Shown here piece by piece: positions 44,347-54,149 of a DNA stretch of 64,000 bases. The DNA is from an uncultured Sphingobium sp. (GTDB lineage: Bacteria; Pseudomonadota; Alphaproteobacteria; Sphingomonadales; Sphingomonadaceae), in NCBI GenBank assembly GCA_946885845.1, contig CAMPHJ010000006.1:62001-126000 (forward strand), written 5' to 3'. The position numbers and the translations under genes are program-made. The notes beneath the pieces were generated by a model. It was not told the origin of the DNA. It saw nothing but the letters and a program-made list of their open reading frames with translations, and did not search any database. The first letter of the stretch is position 1, and the number at the start of each line of letters is the position of its first letter.

Positions 44347-45464
44347 GCAAATTCCGCCCGGATCGCGTCGTCGTCCGCTCCCAGCGCGGGGACTGGCAGC
44401 GCGGTCGGCTCCTCCCCATCCCACTGCACCGGTGGCGCGGGCAAATCGACGGGGCCGCTGGGCGTGTCGGCAGTGATGCGGCGAAGCTGGCTGTGCCGCG
44501 ACAATCCATCGACGCCGTTCAGCCGCGCCCATGCCGTCCCCGCCGTTTCCAGTCGGGCAATCAGCGCGTCGGGCATTTCCGCGCCAAAGATGCGGCCAAC
44601 CATCGCGTCAAGTTCCGTCCGGTTGGCGCAGCGCAGCCGGTTCGACGCATAGCGCGGGTCGGTTGCGAGCGACGCGTCCAGCAGCACCGCCTCACAGAAT
44701 TTCGCCCATTCCCGCTCATTCTGGATCGACACCACCAATTGCGATCCGTCCGCCGTCGGAAATGCGCCATAGGGGGCGATGGAAGGATGTTTCAGACCGG
44801 CGCGCGCAGGCGCCTTTCCGCCATAATCATAATGCAGCAGGGGCACCGTCATCCAATCCGCTAGCCCGTCGAACAGGGATATGGCGATGCCGCGTCCCTT
44901 GCCCGTCTTGTCCCGCTCTATCAGTGCCTGCAGGATCGCGGCGTGCGCGTTCATTCCGCACGCGATATCCGCGACGGAAACACCAACCCGCGCCGGTCCC
45001 TCGTCAGTGCCGGTGATGCTGGCCAGCCCGGCCTCGCACTGGATCAGGAAATCATATGCCTTCATCGCAGCCGCCGGTCCGGTTTCACCATAGCCTGTTA
45101 TGTCGCAGGTGATGAGGCGCGGATAACGGGCGCGAAGGTCGGCGGATCCAAAACCCGACCGCGCGGCAGCGCCGGGGGCCAGATTCTGGACGAACACATC
45201 TGCCTTCGCCAGCATCCGTTCCATCAGGGCAGCGTCGGCGGGGTCTTTAAGGTCGATGCGCAGCGACTGTTTGCCCCGGTTCAGCCAGACGAAATAGGCG
45301 CTTTCGCCATGCGCGACGGCGTCATAGCCGCGCGCGAAGTCGCCCTCCGTCCGTTCCAGCTTGATGACACGCGCGCCTGCTTCTGCCAGCCGCGATGTGC
45401 ACAGCGGGGCGGCCACCGCCTGTTCGAGCGAAACGACCAACAAGCCTTGAAGCGCGGTGCCCAT
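44343..45464 (-). CDS. CaiB/BaiF family CoA-transferase (candidate itaconate CoA-transferase)
   Basis: 373 residues, class III CoA-transferase. LQGLLVVSLEQAVAAPLCTSRLAEAGARVIKLE and YFVWLNRGKQSLRIDL give the family start; the catalytic Asp is in GIAISLFDGLADWM. It begins at the last base of the dehydrogenase gene, tight operonic coupling. It would load CoA (for example from succinyl-CoA) on a C5 dicarboxylate such as itaconate or mesaconate. A different CaiB is encoded at 13480-14745. Confidence 0.87.
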   Translation of the reverse strand: MGTALQGLLVVSLEQAVAAPLCTSRLAEAGARVIKLERTEGDFARGYDAVAHGESAYFVWLNRGKQSLRIDLKDPADAALMERMLAKADVFVQNLAPGAAARSGFGSADLRARYPRLITCDITGYGETGPAAAMKAYDFLIQCEAGLASITGTDEGPARVGVSVADIACGMNAHAAILQALIERDKTGKGRGIAISLFDGLADWMTVPLLHYDYGGKAPARAGLKHPSIAPYGAFPTADGSQLVVSIQNEREWAKFCEAVLLDASLATDPRYASNRLRCANRTELDAMVGRIFGAEMPDALIARLETAGTAWARLNGVDGLSRHSQLRRITADTPSGPVDLPAPPVQWDGEEPTALPVPALGADDDAIRAEFA

Positions 45465-46630
45465 CAGAAGCTTTTCGGCAAGCCCAGCACATGCGTCGCT
45501 ACATGGCTGAGGATCAGGTTGGTGGAAATGGGCGCGACTTGATACAGCCGCGTCTCGCGGAATTTGCGTTCGATGTCATATTCTTCCGCAAAACCAAAGC
45601 CGCCATGGGTCTGCACGCACATGTCGGCGGCATACCATGATGCTTCGGAGGCCAGCATCTTGGCCATGTTCGCCTCCGTGCCGTGCGTCACCCCTGCATC
45701 GAACAGAGCCGCGGCCTTGTCCACTATAGCCGCCGCCGCGGTGGTCTGGACATAAGCGCGCGCGATCGGGAACTGAACGCCCTGATTCTGGCCGATCGGG
45801 CGACCAAAGACCGACCTGTCCTTTGCATAGGCGCTGGCGCGATCAATGAAGAAGCGCGCGTCGCCGATACATTCCGACGCGATCAGAATTCGCTCTGCAT
45901 TCATGCCCGACAGGATGTAGCGGAACCCCTTGCCTTCCTCACCGATCAGATTTTCCGCAGGCACGCGCAGATCGTCGAAGAACAGCTCGGTCGTGGCATG
46001 GTTCAGCATCGTGCGGATGGGTTGGATGGTCAGGCCATTGCCCACTGCGTCGCGCATGTCGACCAGCAGGACGCTGATGCCGTCCGTTGGCTTGGCGCAT
46101 TCGTCGCGCGGGGTCGTGCGCACCAGAAGGACCATCAGGTCGCTATGTTCGGCCCGGCTGATCCAGATCTTCTGGCCATTGACCACATAATCGTCCCCAT
46201 CGCGCCTTGCGAACGTGCTGATGCGGGTCGTGTCCGTCCCGCTGGTCGGCTCCGTCACGCCAAAGGCCTGCAGGCGAAGCTCCCCCGACGCGATCCTTGG
46301 CAGGTAACGGGCCTTCTGCTCTTCGGACCCATGGCGAAGCAATGTGCCCATCGTGTACATCTGGGCATGTGCAGCGCCACCGTTACAACCGGACCTATGC
46401 ACTTCTTCCAGCACCGCGCTCGCGGCGGACAGGCCCAGCCCGGACCCGCCATATTCTTCGGGGATCAGCACCGACAGCCAGCCTTCCTTGGCCAGCGCCG
46501 TCACGAATTCCGTGGGATATTCCCGTTCAGCGTCCAGCCGCTGCCAATAGGCGCCCGGAAACCGCGTGCAGAGCCGACGAATGCCCTCGCGGATATCTGA
46601 AAAAGTCTCGTCCTGTCCGGGGGTGCCCAT
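45464..46630 (-). CDS. Acyl-CoA dehydrogenase family protein
   Basis: 388 residues from the ATG at 46630 behind aggaatgac; the frame runs 45 bp further upstream without a better site. SVLIPEEYGGSGLGL, FGVTEPTSGTDTTRI, NGQKIWISRAEHSD and QTHGGFGFAEEYDIERKFRETRLYQVAPIS are classic. First gene of the CoA operon; the dehydrogenase in the Pseudomonas itaconate locus occupies the same cluster. It may oxidise a C5 acyl-CoA such as methylsuccinyl-CoA. Confidence 0.88.
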   Translation of the reverse strand: MGTPGQDETFSDIREGIRRLCTRFPGAYWQRLDAEREYPTEFVTALAKEGWLSVLIPEEYGGSGLGLSAASAVLEEVHRSGCNGGAAHAQMYTMGTLLRHGSEEQKARYLPRIASGELRLQAFGVTEPTSGTDTTRISTFARRDGDDYVVNGQKIWISRAEHSDLMVLLVRTTPRDECAKPTDGISVLLVDMRDAVGNGLTIQPIRTMLNHATTELFFDDLRVPAENLIGEEGKGFRYILSGMNAERILIASECIGDARFFIDRASAYAKDRSVFGRPIGQNQGVQFPIARAYVQTTAAAAIVDKAAALFDAGVTHGTEANMAKMLASEASWYAADMCVQTHGGFGFAEEYDIERKFRETRLYQVAPISTNLILSHVATHVLGLPKSF

Positions 46631-46756
46631 GTCATTCCTATCATATTCGATCGGTCGCCGGGTTACCCCGCCCATGGCAAAGGGAGAATTACAGATATCC
46701 GAACCAGCTATACAATTATCCTATGAAACAGCAGGAGCCATAGCTTCGATGACAGC

Positions 46757-48103
46757 CTAACCGCTCGCCAGTTCACCATAGGCGCGGCGTCCGACAAAGG
46801 CCATGACCGCCGCCGTCGTGCTGGCGGTCGCTGCCACCAGAGCCAGCGGCAGCGCGATGTTGCCGCTGGCGCCGAAAAACAGCCTGTCGAGCAGCGGGAT
46901 TATCGCCGATCCCGCTGTAAGACCGATCAACGAATTGGCCAGCAGGAACAGAGCGGAATTGGTCGCGCGCATACGCGGCGGAGTGGCCAGTTGCAGCGCT
47001 GCGACGGCACAGCCAAAATAGGAATTGAAGAAGAAACAGGCGGGCGCGAACAGCAATAGCACGGTCCACTGCGTCGGCATCAGCGGCGCAAGCGTCGCCG
47101 GGATCGCGGTCCCTGCGGCCGCCATGGCGACAACCCGCAGATTGGCGTCCGATCGGCCACGCAACGCCATCCGTTCCGACAGCAGCCCGCCACAGACAGA
47201 TCCAGCGCTTCCCAAGATCAGGAAAATAAGGCCCAGATATCGTCCTGCTTCGCCGGGAGACAGGCCGAAATTGCGGATCAGCAGCGAAGGATACCAGGCG
47301 GTCATGCCATATCCCATGACTCCCAGCAGGCAGGACGACACATATATGCTGGCAAAGACCCTTGGGTTGCGGCCGAAATGCGCGAACATCGCGCGCAGGC
47401 CAATGTCGCCATCTTTCGCCTTATGACCCATCGCGATCATGGTCGGCGTCTGTTTCCCGCCGCGCGGTGGCTCCCGGACCAACGCTACCAATATTGCGAC
47501 GATAATGCCCGGACTGGCGACGATCAGAAAACTGGCCTGCCATGACCGCATCGTGCCGAACATGCCCAGGGTGACCGTGTTGCGCGTGCCGACCAGGTCG
47601 ATCACCGCGCCGCCGATCATCAGCGCCAGCCCCCCGCCTATGGTGATCCCCAATGTGTAGATCGCCATCGCGCGGGCCAGCTTATGCCGGGGATAGGCGT
47701 CGCTCAGAAAGGAGTGCGCGGACGGCGATAGCGTGGCTTCGCCCATGCCGACGGCCATACGTGCCGCGAACAGCATCGGATAGTTGCTGGCAAGTCCGCA
47801 CAGAGCCGTGGCCGCGCTCCAGAACGCCACGCCAACGGTGATGATCCACTTGCGCGGCCAGCGATCGGCCAACAGACCAACCGGCACGCCCAGAATGGCG
47901 TAGAGCAATGCAAAGGCCATCCCCTGCAATAGGCCCATTTGCAGGTCGCTGATGTCCAGGTCGCGCCGGATCGGATCGACCATCAGGCTGAGAATCTGTC
48001 GATCCACGAAGGACAGCACATAGGCGAGCAGGAATGCCGCCAGCGCATAATTGGCCTGTCGGTTCGACAATCCCTGCCCTGCGGAGCCGTAAGCGGTGGA
48101 CAA
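46757..48103 (-). CDS. MFS transporter
   Basis: 448 residues with 12 predicted membrane spans. FVDRQILSLMVDPIRRDLDISDLQMGLLQGMAFALLYAILGVPVGLLADRWPRKWIITVG carries the MFS loop 2-3 motif G-x-x-x-D-R-x-x-R. Spinster/hexuronate-like members of this type import organic acids in catabolic clusters. It lies 127 bp upstream of the dehydrogenase gene on the same strand, so a substrate importer for the CoA pathway is likely. Confidence 0.87.
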   Translation of the reverse strand: MSTAYGSAGQGLSNRQANYALAAFLLAYVLSFVDRQILSLMVDPIRRDLDISDLQMGLLQGMAFALLYAILGVPVGLLADRWPRKWIITVGVAFWSAATALCGLASNYPMLFAARMAVGMGEATLSPSAHSFLSDAYPRHKLARAMAIYTLGITIGGGLALMIGGAVIDLVGTRNTVTLGMFGTMRSWQASFLIVASPGIIVAILVALVREPPRGGKQTPTMIAMGHKAKDGDIGLRAMFAHFGRNPRVFASIYVSSCLLGVMGYGMTAWYPSLLIRNFGLSPGEAGRYLGLIFLILGSAGSVCGGLLSERMALRGRSDANLRVVAMAAAGTAIPATLAPLMPTQWTVLLLFAPACFFFNSYFGCAVAALQLATPPRMRATNSALFLLANSLIGLTAGSAIIPLLDRLFFGASGNIALPLALVAATASTTAAVMAFVGRRAYGELASG

Positions 48104-48284
48104 CTATTCTATCCTTTCCGGTGCGGCAGGATGTTGGGCCGGGGGAACATGCCCTCGGTCGTTAGAGCAAACGGTAAAGGCCGCAAAGAGCGATATATTG
48201 TCCTTACGATTTCAGCGCCGCCACCCCTGCGAACGGCACAACAGCGCATGTCGACAACAGCGCATCAAGATGAAGTGTCAGCAG

Positions 48285-48319
48285 TGTCACTTTACCGGAT
48301 TTTCGCTGGTAAAGTGACA
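48285..48319. promoter_or_regulatory. Perfect 12-bp palindrome ahead of winged-helix gene
   Basis: TGTCACTTTACC and GGTAAAGTGACA, 11 bases apart, with two extra aGTGTCA half-copies immediately 5'. It sits about 70 bp before the ATG at 48390. Repeated half-sites suggest protein binding (operator or iteron-like) more than a terminator; the hairpin could also act in the mRNA leader. Confidence 0.6.
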
Positions 48320-48389
48320 TGGGTGATTTTTGTGTTCGCCAGGTCCCATAGGGGATTCACATCGAGTCGCGATGTGCTAGATTCCTGAT

Positions 48390-48920
48390 ATGTTCCACCA
48401 GCCAGACCTATTCGATCAGCCGCGTCCTCCCATTCTGGCCCCTGATTTGCCCGCCTTGGTCGAGCGGATTTCATCAGTCTCCAAGCGGCCTCGATACGCG
48501 CTCCTCGTCCTGAACCTGATAGCGAAGGCTGCAGGAACTAATGGCAGTCTGGGTCCATATGTGCCGGCTGATTGCGGCATGGTGCCCGTCCGGGACTGGT
48601 TATGCCAGGCGCTTGCGCCGCTTGCCAATCGGGACTGCCGCCGCCTCGCCATGGTTGAAACGGTGCGGGCGGAACTGGCGCTAGGCGCATCGGGCGGCAC
48701 CCCTGATGCAGAACGCCGCGTGGAGGAGGAGGTCCAGTCTCGCATCATGCGCTCTGGTCGAACCAACATCAGCCGGGCCGTTTCGGACCTCGTGCGGGCG
48801 GGCTTATTGCGTCGTCATTATCAGGGCTATCGCATTGACCATGCCAATAGGGGAGCCCAGCGAGAGGCGGTTTACACAGTGGTGCCCGAAGTCCGCCGCG
48901 CACTTTCTCGTCCCTGTTGA
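48390..48920 (+). CDS. Winged-helix domain protein, hypothetical
   Basis: 176 residues. After a LFDQP motif and an N-terminal helical region (YALLVLNLIAKAA), the C-terminus GRTNISRAVSDLVRAGLLRRHYQGYRIDHANRGAQREAVYTV has the helix-turn-helix plus two-strand wing of a DNA-binding protein. No family name recalled. No strong ribosome site; the start is the first ATG after an in-frame stop. The palindrome upstream makes autoregulation an attractive guess. Confidence 0.6.
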   Translation: MFHQPDLFDQPRPPILAPDLPALVERISSVSKRPRYALLVLNLIAKAAGTNGSLGPYVPADCGMVPVRDWLCQALAPLANRDCRRLAMVETVRAELALGASGGTPDAERRVEEEVQSRIMRSGRTNISRAVSDLVRAGLLRRHYQGYRIDHANRGAQREAVYTVVPEVRRALSRPC

Positions 48921-48924
48921 TGCT

Positions 48925-49827
48925 TTACGCCTCACCTCCGGGATTCCATGACGCCTTGCCGAAACGGTCCCGCAGGAACGCGACAAAGGCATCGACGACG
49001 GGTGGGCGGAAAGCCGCGCGCGGATAGACCGCGTGCACGCCCAGGTCGCCGGGGCCTTCCCAATCGTTCAGCACCCGCACCAGCTTCCCCTCCGCCAATT
49101 GATCGCCCACGTCCCAGAGCGACCGAAAGGCGATACCCACGCCTGAAAGCGCCAGTTCGCGTACAATCTCGCTGGAGTTGGTGCGGACATGGCTGCGCCC
49201 TTCGACCAGCTTGCGGGATCGCCCGTTGACCAGTCTCCATGGCAATTGCCCATCCGCCGCCAGCAACCGGTGCCGGGTCAGTTCCTCGATCCGTTCCGCC
49301 CTGCCATGTTCCGCAAGATAGGCGGGACTGGCGCACAATATCCGCCTGTTGGGGGCCAGCAACTGCGCGTTCAGGCTGGCGGGCACCTCACTCGTGATGC
49401 GGATCGCGACATCCACTTGCTCGGACAGCAGGTCGACATAGGCGTCCGTCAGGTTCAACTCCAATTCGACGCTGGGATACGCCTTCAGGAAATCGCCAAC
49501 ATGGGCCGCGACATGCAGGCGGCCAAAGGATGTCGGCGCCGATATGCGGAGCGGCCCCGACGCCGTGCGCAGTCGGTTTGTCACGCGGTCTTCCGCCTGG
49601 GCGATGGCGTCCAGGATTGCCACGATGTCCCGGTGCAGGGTCGCGCCTTCCTCGGTCAGCGCCAACCTGCGCGTAGTGCGGTGGACCAGCCTGACGCCCA
49701 GCCGGGCCTCCAGCCTCGCGATCCGCTTCGACATCATGGCGGGAGAGATCATCAGCAGACGGCCCGCCGCCGACAGGCTGCCTGCTTCTACCGCCTTGGC
49801 GAACAGTTCATAGTCGGGGTCCATCAT
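48925..49827 (-). CDS. LysR family transcriptional regulator
   Basis: 300 residues from ATG at 49827 (MMDPDYELFAKAVEAGSLSAAGRLLMISPAMMSKRIARLEARLGVRLVHRTTRRLALTEEG), with the effector domain complete. Similar to the DsdC/YafC-like subgroup that often acts on neighbouring metabolic genes. It is divergent from malate synthase G by 98 bp, making glcB the likely target. Confidence 0.9.
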   Translation of the reverse strand: MMDPDYELFAKAVEAGSLSAAGRLLMISPAMMSKRIARLEARLGVRLVHRTTRRLALTEEGATLHRDIVAILDAIAQAEDRVTNRLRTASGPLRISAPTSFGRLHVAAHVGDFLKAYPSVELELNLTDAYVDLLSEQVDVAIRITSEVPASLNAQLLAPNRRILCASPAYLAEHGRAERIEELTRHRLLAADGQLPWRLVNGRSRKLVEGRSHVRTNSSEIVRELALSGVGIAFRSLWDVGDQLAEGKLVRVLNDWEGPGDLGVHAVYPRAAFRPPVVDAFVAFLRDRFGKASWNPGGEA

Positions 49828-49925
49828 CCATCTTTTCCCCACAGGAAAATATACTTATCCTTTTTGTCGTCTAGTGCGATTGTGACGGCAGGTCTATAGG
49901 CTGGGACGACGGGATGGAGGAACTG

Positions 49926-52025
49926 ATGCACGACCGGATCGACAAGGCTGGCCTTCAGGTCGCGCCAGAGCTGGCGCAGTTCATCGATGATCGAGCGCTG
50001 CCGGGGACTGGCGTCTCACATGATCGCTTCTGGGCCGGGGCCGCCGACATCTTCGCCCGTTTCAGCCCTCGCAACGCGGCATTGCTGGACCAGCGGGACG
50101 AGTTGCAGTCACGGATCGACGCCTGGCACCAACAACGCGCCGGGCGGCCCCTGAACGGAAAGGACTATCACGCGTTCCTGACCGACATCGGCTATCTGGT
50201 GCCAGAACCGTCACCTTTCACCATAGGATCGACAGGGGTCGACGACGAACTGGCGCGGCTGGCCGGGCCGCAACTTGTGGTCCCGATCCTCAATGCCCGC
50301 TTTCTGCTGAACGCCGCCAATGCACGGTGGGGCAGCCTCTACGACGCGCTTTACGGGACTGACGCAATCCCCGGCGCGCCATCGGGCCAGGGTTATGATG
50401 CCGTGCGCGGCGCTCAGGTCATCGCTTGGGCAAAGGCGTTTCTGGACAGCGCGGCGCCACTCGCAAAGGGTAGCTGGGTCGAATGGACGGGGGGTGTTCC
50501 CGCGCTTCGCGACCCGGCGCAGCTTGTTGGGCGGGCGGGCGACAATATCCTGCTGCGCAACAATGGGCTGCATATTGAATTGGTGATCGACGCCGCTCAT
50601 ACGGTGGGGCGCGATGATCCTGCGCATCTGGCCGACATCATGCTGGAATCGGCGCTCTCCACCATATGCGACCTGGAAGATTCGGTCGCGGCGGTCGATG
50701 CCGTGGACAAGGTCGCAGCCTATGCCAACTGGCTGGGCCTTATGAAGGGCGACCTGGAAGACAGTTTTGAAAAGAATGGCGCGATGATGACGCGCCGCCT
50801 GCACGCAGACCGCCATTATGTCGCGCCCGATGGCAGCGGCTATACCCTGCCGGGCCGGTCGCTGCTGTTCGTGCGCAATGTTGGCCACCTGATGACGACG
50901 CCCGCCATCCTGCTGCCCGATGGCGGGCAGGCCCCCGAAGGCATTTTGGACGGGATTGTCACCAGCCTGATCGCGCTGCACGACCTCAGGCGCAACGGCG
51001 CTCTCGTCAATAGCCGCGCGGGCAGCATCTATATCGTCAAGCCCAAGATGCACGGTCCCGAAGAGGTCGCCTTCACCAACGACCTGTTCGACGCGATTGA
51101 GGATGTGCTGAGGCTGGACCGCCATCAACTCAAGGTCGGTGTGATGGATGAGGAACGGCGCACGTCGGCAAACCTCGCCGCTTGCATCCATGCCGTGCGC
51201 GACCGTATCGTCTTCATCAATACGGGCTTCCTCGACCGCACCGGGGACGAAATCCACACGTCGATGCAGGCGGGTCCGATGATCCGCAAGGGCGACATGA
51301 AAGCGACGCCCTGGATCAAGGCTTACGAAGACCGCAATGTGCAGATCGGCCTTGCCTGTGGCTTGGCGGGCCGGGCGCAGATCGGCAAGGGCATGTGGGC
51401 AGCGCCTGATCGCATGGCCGACATGATGGAACAGAAAATCGGTCATCCGATGACCGGAGCGAACACGGCATGGGTTCCTTCGCCCACGGCGGCGACTTTA
51501 CACGCAACCCATTATCATCAGGTCGATGTCTTCGCCCGGCAGGCCGAACGCCTGACCGAACCCGTCGCCAGCCTGGACGCGCTGCTGACCATTCCGGTCG
51601 CGGCGGGCGCGAACTGGTCCGATCAGGATATTCGCGACGAGCTGGACAATAATGCCCAGGGCATATTGGGCTATGTCGTCCGCTGGATCGACCAGGGCGT
51701 GGGCTGTTCTAAAGTGCCCGACATACATGACATCGGCCTGATGGAAGACCGCGCCACGCTGCGCATTTCATCCCAGCATATGGCCAATTGGCTGCTGCAT
51801 GGCGTTTGTTCCGAACAGGAGGTGGACGCCGCGCTGCGGCGGATGGCGACAAAGGTCGATGCGCAAAATGCGGGCGATCCACTCTACCGTCCGATGAGCG
51901 GGAATGAAGAGCGCAGCCTTGCCTTCCAGGCGGCGCGGGCGCTGGTGTTCGAAGGGATCACCCAGCCGAACGGCTATACCGAACCGCTGCTCCATCGTTT
52001 CCGGGCGGAGGCGAAAGCCATATAG
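49926..52025 (+). CDS. glcB: Malate synthase G
   Basis: 699 residues; the ATG at 49926 is 5 bases after ggagg, while the ATG 12 bp upstream overlaps that site. Converts glyoxylate and acetyl-CoA to malate. Motifs include [48 protein letters not shown] and the C-terminal [26 protein letters not shown] with catalytic Asp. It completes glyoxylate assimilation for acetyl-CoA made by the local catabolic operons. Confidence 0.95.
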   Translation: MHDRIDKAGLQVAPELAQFIDDRALPGTGVSHDRFWAGAADIFARFSPRNAALLDQRDELQSRIDAWHQQRAGRPLNGKDYHAFLTDIGYLVPEPSPFTIGSTGVDDELARLAGPQLVVPILNARFLLNAANARWGSLYDALYGTDAIPGAPSGQGYDAVRGAQVIAWAKAFLDSAAPLAKGSWVEWTGGVPALRDPAQLVGRAGDNILLRNNGLHIELVIDAAHTVGRDDPAHLADIMLESALSTICDLEDSVAAVDAVDKVAAYANWLGLMKGDLEDSFEKNGAMMTRRLHADRHYVAPDGSGYTLPGRSLLFVRNVGHLMTTPAILLPDGGQAPEGILDGIVTSLIALHDLRRNGALVNSRAGSIYIVKPKMHGPEEVAFTNDLFDAIEDVLRLDRHQLKVGVMDEERRTSANLAACIHAVRDRIVFINTGFLDRTGDEIHTSMQAGPMIRKGDMKATPWIKAYEDRNVQIGLACGLAGRAQIGKGMWAAPDRMADMMEQKIGHPMTGANTAWVPSPTAATLHATHYHQVDVFARQAERLTEPVASLDALLTIPVAAGANWSDQDIRDELDNNAQGILGYVVRWIDQGVGCSKVPDIHDIGLMEDRATLRISSQHMANWLLHGVCSEQEVDAALRRMATKVDAQNAGDPLYRPMSGNEERSLAFQAARALVFEGITQPNGYTEPLLHRFRAEAKAI

Positions 52026-52053
52026 GCGCTGCCCGATCCCGACAAACGACGCG

Positions 52054-52117
52054 TACTCCTGCGAAGGCAGGAGTCCAGTCCCGCCGTTTCAACTAGGCTC
52101 CTGCCTTCGCAGGAGCA
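52054..52117. repeat. Dispersed palindromic repeat
   Basis: actcctgcgaaggcaggagt and its reverse ggctcctgccttcgcaggag, same family as 5977 and 12068. It lies between the convergent glcB and phosphatase genes, suited to bidirectional termination. Confidence 0.85.
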
Positions 52118-52126
52118 CTGGTCGCG

Positions 52127-52588
52127 TCACTTCGTCAGCCGCTCAACAATAGCCCTGGCCGCGCGGGTGACATCGTCCCACGTTTCGTCAAATCCCGCTT
52201 CGTCGCCAAAATAGGGGTCGGTGACGTCGGTCCCTTCGCGACCATGGACGATGTCCATCAGCAGGCGCAATTCGGCCGTTCCATCCGACGGTCTGATCTG
52301 CCGCAGATTGCGAAGATTCTCCCGATCCAGCGCGAAAATATGGTCGAAGCGGTGAAAATCCTGCGCCATGACCTGCCGACCGCGATAGCGGGAGATATCA
52401 GCGCCGTTGCGCATCGCCACGGCCTGCGCGCGCGGATCGGGCGGGCAGTCGACATGCCAGTCTCCGGTGCCTGCGGAATCCACCATGATCGACAGCCCAA
52501 CCCGTTCCGCTTCAGCGCGCAACGCCGCCTCCGCCAGGGGAGACCGGCAGATATTGCCCAGGCAGACAAACAGGACAGATGCCGTCAT
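52127..52588 (-). CDS. Low-molecular-weight protein-tyrosine phosphatase
   Basis: 153 residues. N-terminal P-loop SVLFVCLGNICRSPLAEAAL (C-x5-R) and late general-acid Asp in DPYFGDEAGF. Dephosphorylates tyrosine residues; often linked to exopolysaccharide kinases elsewhere, but none is seen here. Its ATG overlaps the stop of the HerA-like gene upstream by 4 bp, which suggests coupled translation. Confidence 0.93.
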   Translation of the reverse strand: MTASVLFVCLGNICRSPLAEAALRAEAERVGLSIMVDSAGTGDWHVDCPPDPRAQAVAMRNGADISRYRGRQVMAQDFHRFDHIFALDRENLRNLRQIRPSDGTAELRLLMDIVHGREGTDVTDPYFGDEAGFDETWDDVTRAARAIVERLTK

Positions 52589-54039
52589 CCTTCCGCCGCC
52601 GCGGTGCTCAGGCCCAGCTGGGGCACGCCGATCGATCGCCGCCCGCCAAAGTCGGTTCGCGCGACGATGACGCCCAGTTTTTCCATATAGTCGATCAACC
52701 GCCGCACACGGCCCGGCGAACTGGTGCCATAGGCGCGCGCAAGCGCGGCGTCGCCGGGGCAGGGCAGACCCTCCATCGCGGCGCGGGCGACCAGCAGGAA
52801 CGGGGCCAGCATGTCTTCGGGCAGCGGCTCGGCCGCGCGCATCGCGTCTCCCCAACGGGGATCGGCGGCATCGAACATCCCGGCCTGCGCCATGGCGAAG
52901 CGTTTGCGGAATGCGGGCAGATCCAGCGGCGGCAAGCGCAACCCCTTCATCCGGCAACGCACGCCAAAATCCTGATAGAGGGTCGATACGCTAGGCTGCG
53001 ATTCGCCCAGATCGGCGACGATTTCCTCCAGCACTGCGATCACCACCGGCTCGTTCTGGCCGAAATCGAGTTCGGGCGCGGCTGGCTTGGCCGAAGGGGT
53101 CGCCGCCAGCGCGCGCATCAACTCCTCCGCAGGCAGTGGCGGCGGATCGGCACGCGGCGGGGCAGGGGGCAGCGCGTCCTCCGCTTCGGCCCCGGCGAAC
53201 AGCAATTCCTGCATGTCGCCCGTCGCCGCCACGGGCGGTGGCATCAGCTTGTGGGTGCCGCCGCGCGTGCTGGTCTTCACCGCGCCGATCTTCACTGCAA
53301 CCGGGCGGCGGCAGATGGCTGGGCCAAGCGCCAGGAATCGCCCGCGCTCAAGGTCGCGTATCTGTTCGGCCTGACGACGCTCCATGCCCAGCAAGTCCGC
53401 CGCGCGGGCCATGTCGATGTCCAGGAAGGTCCTCCCCATCAGGAAGTTCGATGCCTCCGCCGCAACATTCTTAGCCAGCTTCGCCAGCCGTTGCGTCGCG
53501 ATCACCCCTGCCAGCCCGCGCTTGCGCCCCCGGCACATCAGGTTGGTCATCGCCGCCAGGCTCAAACGGCGAGCTTCGTCCGACACGTCGCCCGCAGCTA
53601 CGGGCGCGAACATCTGCGCTTCGTCCACCACGACCAGCGCCGGATACCAATGATCGCGCGGCGCGTCGAACAGAGCGGACAGGAATGTCGCGGCGCATTT
53701 CATCTGCGCTTCCAGTTCCAGCGAGTCCAGGCTCAGCACGACGGAGGCGCGATGTTCGCGGATCCGCGTTGCCATCTTGGCGATTTCGCGTTCATTATAG
53801 TCGCCCGCGTCGATCACCACATGGCCATATTCGTCCGCCAGCGTAACGAAGTCGCCTTCAGGGTCGATCACCACCTGCTGGACCAGCGCGGCGCTTTCTT
53901 CCAGCAGGCGACGCAGAAGGTGGGACTTGCCCGACCCGGAATTGCCCTGGACGAGCAGACGGGTGGCGAGCAATTCCTCGACATCGACCAGAACGGCGTT
54001 GCCGTTGCCGTCGGTCCCTATGCTGATGCTGGCGGTCAC
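52585..54039 (-). CDS. ATP-binding protein, HerA/DUF87-like
   Basis: 484 residues from a GTG at 54039 behind aagga. Walker A NSGSGKSHLLRRL, Walker B ALVVVDEAQMFAP and ATQRLAKLAKNVAAEASNFLMGRTFLDIDMARAADLLGM fit the HerA/FtsK-like DUF87 ATPases that act as hexameric DNA translocases or nuclease partners. The C-terminal half is Pro-rich linker plus a helical domain. No NurA-type nuclease is nearby, so the job is uncertain. Confidence 0.85.
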   Translation of the reverse strand: MTASISIGTDGNGNAVLVDVEELLATRLLVQGNSGSGKSHLLRRLLEESAALVQQVVIDPEGDFVTLADEYGHVVIDAGDYNEREIAKMATRIREHRASVVLSLDSLELEAQMKCAATFLSALFDAPRDHWYPALVVVDEAQMFAPVAAGDVSDEARRLSLAAMTNLMCRGRKRGLAGVIATQRLAKLAKNVAAEASNFLMGRTFLDIDMARAADLLGMERRQAEQIRDLERGRFLALGPAICRRPVAVKIGAVKTSTRGGTHKLMPPPVAATGDMQELLFAGAEAEDALPPAPPRADPPPLPAEELMRALAATPSAKPAAPELDFGQNEPVVIAVLEEIVADLGESQPSVSTLYQDFGVRCRMKGLRLPPLDLPAFRKRFAMAQAGMFDAADPRWGDAMRAAEPLPEDMLAPFLLVARAAMEGLPCPGDAALARAYGTSSPGRVRRLIDYMEKLGVIVARTDFGGRRSIGVPQLGLSTAAAEG

Positions 54040-54149
54040 ATGCGTCCTTTGGCCCAGGCGGTGGGATTCGCGCAAGGGCGCTGACCGGCGGCAGGCAGAT
54101 GATGCAACGAAAGGTTGACCCTGCGGTTGTTGCAGAGCAGCATTGCGCC

